DNA of 64,000 nt from Platycnemis pennipes (lineage: Eukaryota; Arthropoda; Insecta; Odonata; Platycnemididae): contig OW121849.1 in NCBI GenBank assembly GCA_933228895.1, forward strand, positions 123,074,849 through 123,138,848, written 5' to 3'. Below are positions 48,101 to 60,100 of the stretch, piece by piece (position 1 is the first letter of the stretch; each line of letters begins with the position of its first letter). A program made the position numbers and the translations under genes. Below the pieces are notes generated by a model. That model worked only from the letters and a program-made list of their open reading frames with translations. It was not told the DNA's origin and did no database searches.

Positions 48101-51100
48101 AAAACTGTAACCATTGCACATAGGAGGGAGAATTTTAACCTAGGTATTTCATGATAGAGAGCAAGCAGAATTTTTCAGGTATCTCAGAAGTGTCATAACT
48201 TGGGATACAAAGATTTAGCAGGCATTGAGGGTGGACCACTTGGGGCTACAAACATTACAACTGAGTCCATCATATAAGTGGACGAGGGGCGGATCAAGGG
48301 GGGGGCAGTCAAAGCCTTGGAGAACTGAACTAGATTGGCTTGTCTTTTGATTGGAAAGGTAAGGAGGAGGACAACACTGGTGACCACCCCCTGCCCCCCC
48401 CCCCACCACCCCCAAAACTTGACGTCTGGGTCTGCCCATGAAGTGGACTCAGCTGGATGGCTAAAGTAAAAGCTAGGATAATGATAAACAGCTCTATAAC
48501 TACCATCTTTTCTGGTAAATAATGCCCACCAAATAGATAATCCACATATCTAGCATTTCATTACTGAGATAATGGCATAAATAATGCACAATTTGAAAAT
48601 GTCCTTCATGTGATAAATGAAAATAATGTTTATTGAATATTAAAGGAACAGGAAATAAATCAATTTGGCAAATGAGATGTTACATACAAAGTCATGCACT
48701 ATTGTTTTTATAATTTTTCCATAATTTTAGCATGCATAATGTGCATGTAATCTACCAGAAAATATGGCATTATCATTAAGGAATAGATGATTAGCATAAG
48801 ATTTTGGACCACATAAGTATTTTCAGGTTTTAAAGCCAAACAGGTCTCATTTATAAAAACTAGGGTTGGAGCATGGATTCGAAATTCGATCAAATCCAAA
48901 GATTCGATCTAATCAATGGATTAAAGATTTGTATACCAGTCTTGCGGATTCTATGTACCAGTGGTGGAGAACTAAGGTAAGTCCTCGACTTACACGGATC
49001 CCAGTTACATGGATCCGGAGTTATACAGATGTTCAATTAGGCCGGTGACATGCTTGCATTTCTCCGCATTTCTGTTGCCTTGACAGATTCAACCGCGTGA
49101 CGACCCACGACTCATTGCCAAGCACGCAAGATCTTATACCAAATTACAGGTACTCAGAAGGCCAACTCTAGTTTAAGACATTACATAATTGGTTGGTGAT
49201 ATTTGATCATCGTGATGGTGAAAAAGTCTGATGTGATCAGGCATCAACGTCTTATTTCGGCGTAGTTTGACCTTCCTGTGTAAGTCGATGTGTAGTCAAT
49301 TATTTACTCCATAGAAGACACCTGCTGTCCTAAGTGTTACTTAACTTAACGGCCTCTCAAAAGATTGAGTTTTCTATAATCGTCGCCGATTGCTGCCGTG
49401 GAAGCGGCACCACTAATGGTTAAAAAATGGATCTATCCATTTTTGAATTTCCTTACCTATAGGTAAGTTGTGGTGTTTTGACTTATGCAGATGTCTGCTT
49501 CTTTTTTTGCTGTAATGGACAACAGGCATCATCTATGGAGTAGATAATTAACTACGTGTCGACTTACACAGGAAGGTCAAACTACGCCGAAAAAAGACGT
49601 TGATGCCTGATAACATCAGACTTTTTCACCATAACGATGATCAAATATCACTTATCGAACCATGACATGTCTTAAATTAGAGTTGGTATTCCGAACACCC
49701 GCAGTTTGGCATCAACTCTTGCACACTTGGCAATGAGTCGCGGGTCATCACAAAGTTGAATCTGTTGCAGCAACAGAAATGCGGGCATGTCACCGGCCTA
49801 ACTGAACATCTGCGTAACTCCGGAAACAGGTAACTCGGATCCACGTCAGTCGAGGACTTACTGTAATTGCTCGTTTTTAGCATTTAATCGTAAATACCAT
49901 GGTAGGAAATGTTAACGCAGCATATTGTAAGCTAATAATTCTTGTCCACATATGAATTCTTTGAAATTCCCCAATTTGAAAATTCTAACAAAAAAGTTCC
50001 TCTGCATTCTTCCAACAACAGTATTTTCAGAAAGAGCCTTCAGTACTTCCGGAAATTTGGTTGATGAAAAAAGAAATTGATTAAATCATGACAGAGTGAA
50101 AATGCTGCATTTTCAAAACAAAAACTTAAATCTGTTTTCATGAATTTTCAATTTTATTAGGGATGGGTCGGTTCCACTTTTTTTCGGTTCCGGTTCGGTT
50201 CTTAACTTCGGTTCTCGGTTCTGATTCTCGGTTCCGGTTCTTAATTTACCACTTACTTTGCATTGCTCAATGGTAAGATAAGGCAATCATTAATCATTTC
50301 CAGAGACTAAATTAGAATAATTCGCGACTTTGAAGCATCTAAGTACACTATTTCACCAGGTTTTAATGTGAAGTTTCCACTTTCGGAGTGTGAGTAGGTT
50401 TCAAACTGGTTTTCGCACCAATTATTTCGGTACCGATTATTTTCGGCCTCGGTTCCGGTTCTAAGCTCAAGAGCCGGTGGAACCGAGAACCGAAGAACCG
50501 AACCGACCCATCCCTAAATTTTATTTAAGAAAAATTATACTTTTATTTACTTTAGAAATTACCCTTTCTTTATATTTGACCGTGAACATGTCCTTAACCA
50601 TTTTACTGCCAGCCCCTTTAAGGTAGACTGTGCGAAAACTGCCAAGCCCATTTCCGTGAATATCATAAGATTATGAATTTTATGTACATTTGAAGCACTT
50701 AATTTTGATGCATAAATTATGTATTTTTCTCAATGTTGATGATATATTTCAATTTTTGTGAGGATAAAAAAATCATTCTTGCTGTCTCTGATTTAAGGGA
50801 AATATAATATTACAAATATATAATATACGTGGGCCAATATATCGGCCCTTGGCAGTTTTCACACAACCATAGAGGGCCAGTATATCAGCCCGCTGGCAGT
50901 AAAAGGGTTAATTTGAGTGAGTGGGGACTATATGACCATTATTGATTTATTATTTACTTTAAGAAATAAAATTCAGCTTTGATTGGATTTAATTAGAGAA
51001 TTCACGAGAAAGGAAGCATTATTTAATAATTTACAGATAAAAGGAAGACTTGAATTTAATTAAATTCAGGAGGATTTGGGATTAGAATTCGAGATTCGGA

Positions 51101-54100
51101 TTTGAGATTTGGATTCGATAAAAAAAACAGGATTTGGATTCGATCAAATTTTGGATTCGCCCCAACACTAATAAAAACTATGAAAAAGGTGTTCCATTAA
51201 TAATGAAAAAATTTCATTATATAGAGGAAAAAATTGTATTCCAGCACAAACAGATTGCATGAAAATATTTTTAGGGTTCTAAGTGCGTCTGAGACAAAAA
51301 ATCATGAAAAAAATGGCCCAAAAGAAAAGAAAAAAAAGGCCATGCCAGGTTATAATCCCCTTGGTCTGCATCTCCCAGCTAAATATTCACTGTTGCAGCA
51401 CTTAGAATTACATACAATCAGCCAGTTAAGTTATATGGTGACACCTCTACTAATGAAGATATGTAATTCATTCCTAATTCATTCTAGAATCATATTTGTT
51501 ACCTGTAATCCTCATCAGTTGCAGTAATAGTTTTTGAATTTTCTTAGCATATTTGCATAGAGCATAGTGACTCCAAGGTGGATAAATCAATCAGACTCAA
51601 GTGAAAGTAATTTTAAAGACAATTGGAGTGAAAATTCAACTCTCAATAGGGATGTGTTTTCTTAGCATGGGCATTCATTAAAACGTTTATTAGCCAAATC
51701 CAAAATCCTCAGTCAAGGCTGAAAAACAGCGAAAAATATCTTCCTTAGCCAAAAATTTGTTACCCAGGTTATTCGTTAGCCAAGGTATCACTGTAGCTAG
51801 TTACTCATGACAAAGCTCTTTGTCAGTTATAATCTAATAAAGTGATTATCTTTGCGGTATTTACATCTATGAATTTATTTTTTGGAATACGTATCTTAAA
51901 AATTTTAAATAGAATCATTAACTAAGAACATCCCCATGGACTAGACCTTATCATGGTGGGATGGGTTTGTGGGTACTTGTGAACCCTAGAGCTATACTAG
52001 TTGAAGCAATGAAAGTCATGTTAGATATGCAAGATAGGTATAAGGGTATGAGTCAGATAAAAGGTACACTACACACTATACTGACAGCATCTGTTCCTCA
52101 GTAAGGCAACTGTGAGAAGTTGTCTGACCCCACTGGGGTAGCTTTTCGAGAATTGGGAGTCATATGAAAAAACTATTGAGGCAGAAAATGAAAAATCACA
52201 CCGATTACAGTAATTACAGCAACAAAGAAGACATCAAAACAGAGGACAAGAACATTTAGAATTGTAACTTGGAGTGTTAGATTGATGTTAAGGTTAGGAA
52301 GCAAGAAAATTTAGATTAGCTAATAATAATAGAGTGTCTTTATTCGGGCGAGGTTGTGACTGTGAAGTCCCCTCTTCCACCTAACCCATATTGTTGGGTT
52401 ATAGTTGGGATGGAGCTAAGTAAGACGGAGGAACCAGGGGGACTTTCATAGTGATAGTTACCACATGACATACCATGGTAAAGGAAGAAAGTCAGCAAGG
52501 AGTCACTGCAGTATTTATCAATACATATATGCAATTTTTAACAATGAGATGATATAAGGAAATTTGGACACTTTCTAGAATCCTTGAGTGTTTCTCTAAT
52601 CAAAATTTATCAACTACTATAAAACTATTCAGTAAGATTCAATTGTTGCAATAAATTTGAGTTCAGCAACTACCTAGTATTGACAGATGGTCAAAAATCC
52701 ATTTAGAATAAAAAAAGGGATAGCACTTTTCGATTAATTCATACAGTGCTATTATTACATGATTTTTTTTGTACTGACAAAATCGAAAACTGAGGTTATT
52801 TGCACCATTAAGGTAAGTAGATGTTGAATTATTGGGAGTGGAACAAGAATCTGGGTGAGAAGAGGTATCCACAACTTAAAAAGAGTCCAACCCAACAGGT
52901 GGAGTACTGCACCTGATGAGCTCTCACCACAACACAACCTGATCCCCAACATCATTATCTTTCATTTTACAAAAAGTTTTAGAAATAATAAAACTATTGG
53001 ATAAAGATAGAATGTAACATACCTGAATCATCAATTATCAACTTCTTAGCAGGCAAGTTCAGATCTTGATACTTAGATAGGACATTTTCAATGGAGTTCT
53101 TGAGGCAAATGAGACTCTTAATTTTTTCGGCATGACCTATTAAAGTAAAGCAGATTTCCTAAAGTATATGTAACATAAGCCATTATGTACTACTATATGG
53201 GTAATATATGATTTTATTTATAAATACTATATGGGTGCTCAGTGCTTTGCACTTACTTGATTTTGTAAGTATCTGGATCCATTTCTTAATATCATTCAGA
53301 TGCCGATTAGTTAAAATGACATATAAATCCCTTGCATTCTCTGCCACAACAGAATTTTCTTCAGTCACTTGAAAGCTCTCAGGTTCTGCATCAAAACAAA
53401 AAACTGATCATCTACAAAATCATGCCATAAGAATATGACTTAATTACTCAAATAATAAAAAATAATGTGCACTCGACTTCAGACACATTGTAAAGACACA
53501 ATAGAAAGTTTCATTTACTTGGCTGTAAATCAATAGTAATACTGGCATGAGGGTTGAGTACACCATATTCTCGCATGTTGATATTTTCTTCCAGCTCTTC
53601 CTCAGAATCAGAACTTGATGACAGTAGGCAATCATCACTTCCTGATTCATTACTCTCCTCATCATTCTGGAGGTCACTTTTACCGGGCGTTACAATTTCA
53701 GGCTTTTCATGTTCTCCTTGCTCATTACTGTTGATGGTTTTAGATATGCTAGGTGCCTCCAGAGCATCTTCTGATTTCACCTTTTCTACTTGCCCAAACC
53801 CTCTACTCCCTTTAGTTTCTATATTTGAGGGCTTAATGTCCTTTCCATCCTCAGTATCAAGAAAGAAATCTTTAGGATGAGGAAGTAAAAGGGATAGACA
53901 GTTTTCTAGAGCAGTGAGTGTCTGACGAATGTCCTCTTCATTTTCTATAGAACGGAAAGTGCATAATATATTGTGTACATTACAGGCAATGTAGACAGAG
54001 ACAATATTGAAGTGCATAATTATCAATCCTACCTTCAACTTCTTTCAGTATCTTTTTTGATTTTGCTTCCAGTAACTCTTGCCTCTTCCTTTCCAGTTCA

Positions 54101-57100
54101 AGCTGCCTTTGGTATTCAATTGAACTTTGAATGGCAAGTTCTCCGAAGTCAACCTGAAATATTTATTCTTTTAGTAATATTTTGATGCATTAATTTTTTT
54201 TAGTGACAAGCCAGTTCACTTCAATTTGGTTCATGTTTTAGTTTGTTTCTTAACTCCAATTAAGTTTCGGATCTGAATTTAAGTTTGCTTTTCTCCACTA
54301 AAATATCTACAGGAATTAGAACTTTTCTTCAATTGAATCAGTAGAATGTGAACTCGCAATTCCACATTATATTGTGTTTAATAATGTCATTTCTCAAGGA
54401 GTATAAACAATACAAAGATACCAAACTTGAAAAACATTAATGTATTTGTTCAAATACATATTTTAAGAGTACATATAAATGCAGAAAAAGGCAAAACATG
54501 TCTGGGATAAGAGTGTGTTATCTGATGGCTCACCAAATTTGGAAGCAGAAGCAAGAGGAAAGATAAAAAATATGTCGCACACTGAGAGGACCGTCACAGT
54601 CATCACATCGAGGAGGAATTTTCCCCTCTGTAAAGAAGAACGAGTGGGTAAGGGCGCAATGCCCAATTCTTAAACGTGTGATGATGACTTCCTCTCTGCG
54701 ACTACCTTTGATGGAAGTGGCCCACCCTGACGTTACTGGTTTAATTGTCGGTAACTTATTGTTTGGGACATCACTCCAAAGTTCACTCCACTGCTCTAGG
54801 ACTACTTTACGGAGAGTAGCTTGCAGGTCCTGATAGGGTACAAGTGTCGTCATCGGCTCAGGGATATTTAGAGTATCTTTTGAAGCAGTATCCGCCTTCT
54901 CATTTCTGGAATGCCCATATGTCCTGGGACCCTGAGAAAAATAACTTTGATTCCCTTTCTATTAAGGGATAAAAGGGTAGCATGTGTTCGATGGACAATA
55001 GGGTGTGGTGAAGAAAAGATGGAAATGGATTGCTGCGTGGTATTTGAGTCTGTGCAAATGACATAAGACCCCAGAAAACCCCCAATTCCATCAACAGCCA
55101 TCTTAATGGCCAGCAGTTCCGCTGTGTATATTCTACACAGCGTATTGAGCCTGGACCTTATGACACCGTGATGAGACAAGGTAACCGCGCACGAGCTAGC
55201 TGCATCCGACTTCGATCCATCCGCGTACACGGGGATGAAGTCAGGGTGGCGACAGAGAAGTTCATTGAAGAGACGCTGGTATTCTAGAGCAGTGGTGTGG
55301 GATTTATGGCACCTATCGAGGGCTATATGGATGTCCGGTGGAGGAATAATCCATGTTGGGTAACTCGAGTACCCAACAGGATGAACATCTGGGAGCCTTA
55401 ACCCGATACCCTGAATAAATAAATTAAAACAAATACTGAGTGGCTTGGTAGCTCTTGTCCGTTGGTTAAAAAGTTCCATAAATCTAGGGTTAAAAATCAA
55501 GTTAAAACAAGGGTGATTCTTTGTAGCTAAAATTTTTGCCATGTACAAGTGTGCGGTACAATAAAAGCACCCAGATAGCATGTAAGTTTACGTCCAGCTT
55601 GACTTTCCCTTGCTATGTCAAGCTTGATTCAAGTTTGAATTGGCAAGCATGATCCAAGCCGCATTGGCAAGCTTGATTCAAATTTGAATCAAGCTTGCCA
55701 ATCCGGCAAGAGTAGCCAGGCCCACGGGGGAAGCACTCCTATTTGGCTACGTGGAATCTAGCAGACGACAATTTGTGGGAAAACTTGTAAATTCGAAATG
55801 TGCTCAAGAATAAAATTCTTAATTAACATTTGAATTCTCAACTAAATTGATAATTTTGTTAAAAGTATGTTTTATTTAGTTAGTGTTGGTCACATTGCCT
55901 TGGATACTGTTTGTGTTGGTAACTGAACTGTCTTGGATACTGTAAAATAAGTTACAAGTAAATAAGTTGCAGATACTGTTAAGTAAGTTAGGAAGAGTAT
56001 GGCAAATAAATAAGTTCTCTAACAGATTATGAGACTTAATAGCGTGTGCATTGAGACTCAAGTTTAGATAGAATAGAAAAGCCGGCAGCCTTTCTTTCAC
56101 CAAGATAAGCAAGATGGCGGAAGATGAATTGGTCAAGAAATTTATGAAGTTAGACAAAAACAATTATTTTTCATGGTCGCTCAAAGTGCGGTCTGTATTA
56201 AGACAAAGAAATTGTTGGGATGCTGTACAACCGGGATACAATGACCGTGCCGAAAATGATGACACCCTATCTATGACTCCAGAGGAAGAGAAGAAAAATG
56301 ACAGAGCCCTATCACTGATATTCCTGACCCTCACCGAGAAGACCATGGATTATATTGGTTCATGCTCCACTGCTAAGTACGTGTGGGTTAAGTTAGTAAA
56401 ATTGTATACCAAAGCAGGGCCAATCAATCAGACTTTGCTCATTTGGGAATTAACAGGCATCAGGAAAGGGGAAGATGAACCCATGGAGGACTATTTCTCA
56501 AAATTTTTTAATGTAAATAGAAGATTGAAATCTACGGAGGCAGAGTTCAGTGATAAAGTCATAGCAAGATTCATCATCGGAGGGCTACCCCTGGAAAGGT
56601 ATGAAGTACTCATCACCACGATAGATCAGAGGGAGGATATTGACCTAGAAGAAGTGATGGCCCGACTACTGGCTGAAGAAGCAAGAAGAGAATCCCACAA
56701 GACTCTTGAAAGGTTAGAAAAAGGTAAGCAAGATGAAGCCACTGCCCAGTCATCACGTTTTGAAAGTAGCACTACCATCGACAAGAGAGCCCAGAATATT
56801 AACAACAAAGGCAGTAAGTCAAGAGCAGCTAATTATAGAGTAGTCTGTTTTTCTTGTAAAGAACCCGGTCATATTGCCAGAGAATGTCCATATTACGAAA
56901 CTAAAGATAAGGATAAAAGAGAGCACCACAAGAAGAGACATTCTTACCAAAACAGAAGAGCCCAGAATATTAACAACAAAGGCAGTAAGTCAAGAGCAGC
57001 TAATTATAGAGTAGTCTGTTTTGCTTGTAAAGAACTCGGTCATATTGCCAGAGAATGTCCATATTACGAAACTAAAGATAGGGATAAAAGAGAGCACCAC

Positions 57101-60100
57101 AAGAAGAGACATTCTTACCAAAACAGAAGAGACCATAAAAACAACAATCGTTACAAGACTGCAAGAGCAGCCGAGCATGATTCAGACTCTGATTCATCCA
57201 AAGAAAGCACCAGTGATTCGGAAGAGGAAATATCAAAGAAAGTGAAGGGAAGTGCGACAAAAATCTCAGCTAAAGTTGTCAGAAGTAAGCCACTCATTGC
57301 TGGAATGTTGGCTTCAGGAGAGGAAAATTCAGTGTACATTGATGGTGGAACAAGTGACTATCTAACACCACATGAACACTTGATTCAAGATCTGGATAGA
57401 AGTTACAGTGGAAGTGTAAAAATCGCTAATGGGACCCAGTTGAAAGTGACAGGAAGAGGAAGCATGACTCTGAAGCTAACCAAAGACTCAGGAGACTTCC
57501 AGATAACGCTGAAGAAAGTATATCTAGTTCCAGATCTAGTTAGTATTCTCATCTCCGAAAGAAGACTTGAAGAGAAAGGATTCAAGCTTGTAACTGAAAA
57601 GGGAGTGAAAGAAGTTTACGATGGAAAGGAAATATTTATGAGAGGTTTCTGGAGCAAACACGCCAAAATGTATGCAGTGAAGTGTGATTATGCATTAGTT
57701 GATGGACAACAGATCATGTTTGTTGGTAAATCAAAGGAGGGCCTACATGGTAGAGAGAAAATGAATGCCGCCAAGTGTGTCGATGCCAAATTGTGGCATG
57801 ACAGATTTGGGCATCTGAAAAATATGCCTGAAGTATGTAAAGTGAAGAAAACTCCGTCCAAATGTGAGGTGTGCTTAGAAGGCAAATTAAAGAAGAAACC
57901 ATTTAAACCAAGTGAGTCACGAGCTGGAGCAGTGTTGGAATTGATTCATTCAGACTTGATTGGACCATTGCCAGTAGAATCTCTTGGTGGATCAAGATAC
58001 ATAATTACATTTCTGGATGATCACTCAAGATATGCAGAGGCGATTCCTGTCAAAAGGAAGAGTGAAGCTGCCCATGGATTTCAGAAGTTCCATGTTAGAA
58101 GTGAGAGATATCATGACAAGAAGCTGAAAACTGCTCTGTATCAGAACGATCAAAGCACATTGACGTTAAGAACCATCACATCAGAGAGATGATCAAGAAT
58201 GGAGACATTCAGCTTAGGTATATTAATACGAAGGAAAATCTTGCTGATATTTTTACTAAAGTATTGAATGCTAAAAGTAACCAAATGTACTGTCAAAGTT
58301 TAGGGCTTAAATTATCACCTTGAATTGTTAAAAGATTAATATTATGTTTGTGGATTTGTTTATTTCACCATTGTGCCAAATTTTTGCCTTACTTGAGTTC
58401 GGTATTGATGATGATATGTTCCTTATTTGGACTGATGTGAGTAATCTAGATGCTTGCCATTTTGTTTTTTTTTATTGAGTTGCTTTGTGTTTATTGATAT
58501 TAGCACATTGTGGTGTGTCGCAAGTTTTGTTTTCTTTAAGTTGTAGGGTCTTTGCTTTGTTTTACGTATATTTTTCTTGTTCATGTTTTGTTTAGATTTT
58601 ACTCCATTGCAGGGGAGGTCTGTTTCTTTATGCCAGTGGGTTGTTCAATTTTTTTTTCAGAGTGTTGTTGAATTTGCAGTGGTCCTTATTTATTTTTGAA
58701 CCAGTGTGTATACATTTTTTTTTTGGTATGTGCCCAACAAGGGGAGGTGTTAAAAGTATGTTTTATTTAGTTAGTGTTGGTCACATTGCCTTGGATACTA
58801 AAAGTTGTTCTTTACAGTTCATTGAGTGCCATTATTGAAGAATCACATCGTTCTCTCTCTCTCTCGCACACCGTCTTTCTCTCTCTATTTCGGCGGCCAC
58901 TCATTTCGTCCCGCCGTCGGCCAATGAGAATTGATTTTGGCATTTGAAAATTGATGCCGTGGGAAACGGTATGGAGAAGAAGCCAGTGAGAAGGGCTGGA
59001 ATTCACTGTATTTACTTGTGATAACATACGATACATGGTCCTCATTCGCGGTTATTCCATGAAGCAGTTGTCTACCAAGTTCTTTGCTAAGAATGGAAGC
59101 AGTAGATATACCAGCGGTCAATATTTATAGGTAACTTGAGGAAAGTGCTTCATCTCTCATTGTATGGTAAAGTTATATTCATCAGGAGGAGATAGTGTAA
59201 TTACCACGCCAAAGGTGAAGTTCGTCAATGTGATCAGCTTGTTTGGATGTAGTTTATGCTCAAAGTGTCGTATAGTGTTTTGTAGTCATGTGTATAGATA
59301 GTGATGCCGGTGAGTACATAATTGGTAGGCTTGATTCCAGCTTGAATTGGTAGGCTTGATTCCAGCTTGAATTGATAGGCTTGATTCCAGCTTAGTGTCA
59401 TGCTTGATTCAAGATTGAATTGGTAGGCTTGATTCCAAATTGTGGCAAGCTTGCATGGTGGAGACTTGTCCATATGATTCAAGCTTGAATCCAGCTTTCC
59501 GGCTTGAATTGTCAAGCTTGATTCAAGCCTGACTGACTTGTTAGGTCAAGTGGGAATCAAGCTTGATTACAGCTTGCCTTTCTATCTGGACAGGGACATT
59601 CGATCGGCACCCCAAGATGAGTGACTTAAAAATTTTAAAATATTTAGAGTCCGCAGACATTTATCTCTCAGTCTGTATGTGTTCACGCCAGTTCAATCGG
59701 TAGTCAAAAGTCATACCGAGGAATCGGTTTTTTAAATATTTGTCTTTTGTTTAATATTTGAAAAATAATAATTGCAAATAAAGTTTTGTACAGCCCCACT
59801 TGCTATAGTATTCAAAGATCACAAAAAATCTTGATGGTTTTAGAGCTGGAGTGCTTTCTGTAGGAGCCATTGAATACATTTTGCATGACAGTTGCTGGGA
59901 ACTAACAAGAGCTCCAAGCCTATGGGAATCCCTGATGAGACAATTATCTACTGTGACTTAGACAGGTATTCAAGTCTTAGGTTACCTTGCAGATATCAAT
60001 GCTGGTCAACTGTCCCACTTCTCCCTGATTACTTAAGGTAGAAATGAATTCCGTGAATGAAATGATTCACCACCATGAACCATTTCTTTGGCCAGAAACC

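Larger units (their letters stand above)
48861..51170 (+). mobile_element. hAT transposon remnant with three nested elements
   Basis: The left end TAGGGTTGGAGCATGGATTCG and right end CGCCCCAACACTA (inverse) are flanked by the 8-bp duplication ATAAAAAC (48853-48860 and 51171-51178), as expected for hAT. Subterminal regions are rich in GATTCGAT-type repeats. A transposase tail remains at about 49985-50135. The interior has since received a pogo-type foldback (48975-49863), a hAT MITE (50158-50516) and a TTAA MITE (50594-50911). Confidence 0.85.
55857..58800 (+). mobile_element. Copia LTR retrotransposon, internally deleted
   Basis: The same TGTTAAAAGTATGTTTTATT start occurs at 55857 and at 58748, where it follows a purine tract (AAGGGGAGG). 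These are the 5' and 3' LTR starts; the 3' LTR is cut after about 52 bases. The gag start codon lies 257 bp after the 5' LTR start. The internal region runs from gag through integrase, then jumps to the end of RNase H. Confidence 0.82.
55571..59589. mobile_element. Foldback element with AAGCTTGATTC repeats, carrying Copia
   Basis: The ends CCAGATAG (55571-55578) and CTATCTGG (59582-59589) are inverse, and both flanks read AC. Inside both ends are arrays built on CAAGCTTGATTCAA and TTGATTCCAGCTTG. It splits a jockey element. A Copia element occupies 55857-58800. The true class of the carrier and whether AC is a 2-bp target duplication are inferences. Confidence 0.6.

Noticed and set aside
48388..48415. 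Poly-C tract as a regulatory G-quadruplex
   Set aside because: It is possible on the minus strand, but with nothing conserved or functional nearby it is kept only as a note in the intron entry.
53554..53880. 108-residue plus-strand frame
   Set aside because: It is the antisense of UVSSA exon 5, whose acidic low-complexity sequence yields a Ser-rich shadow frame.
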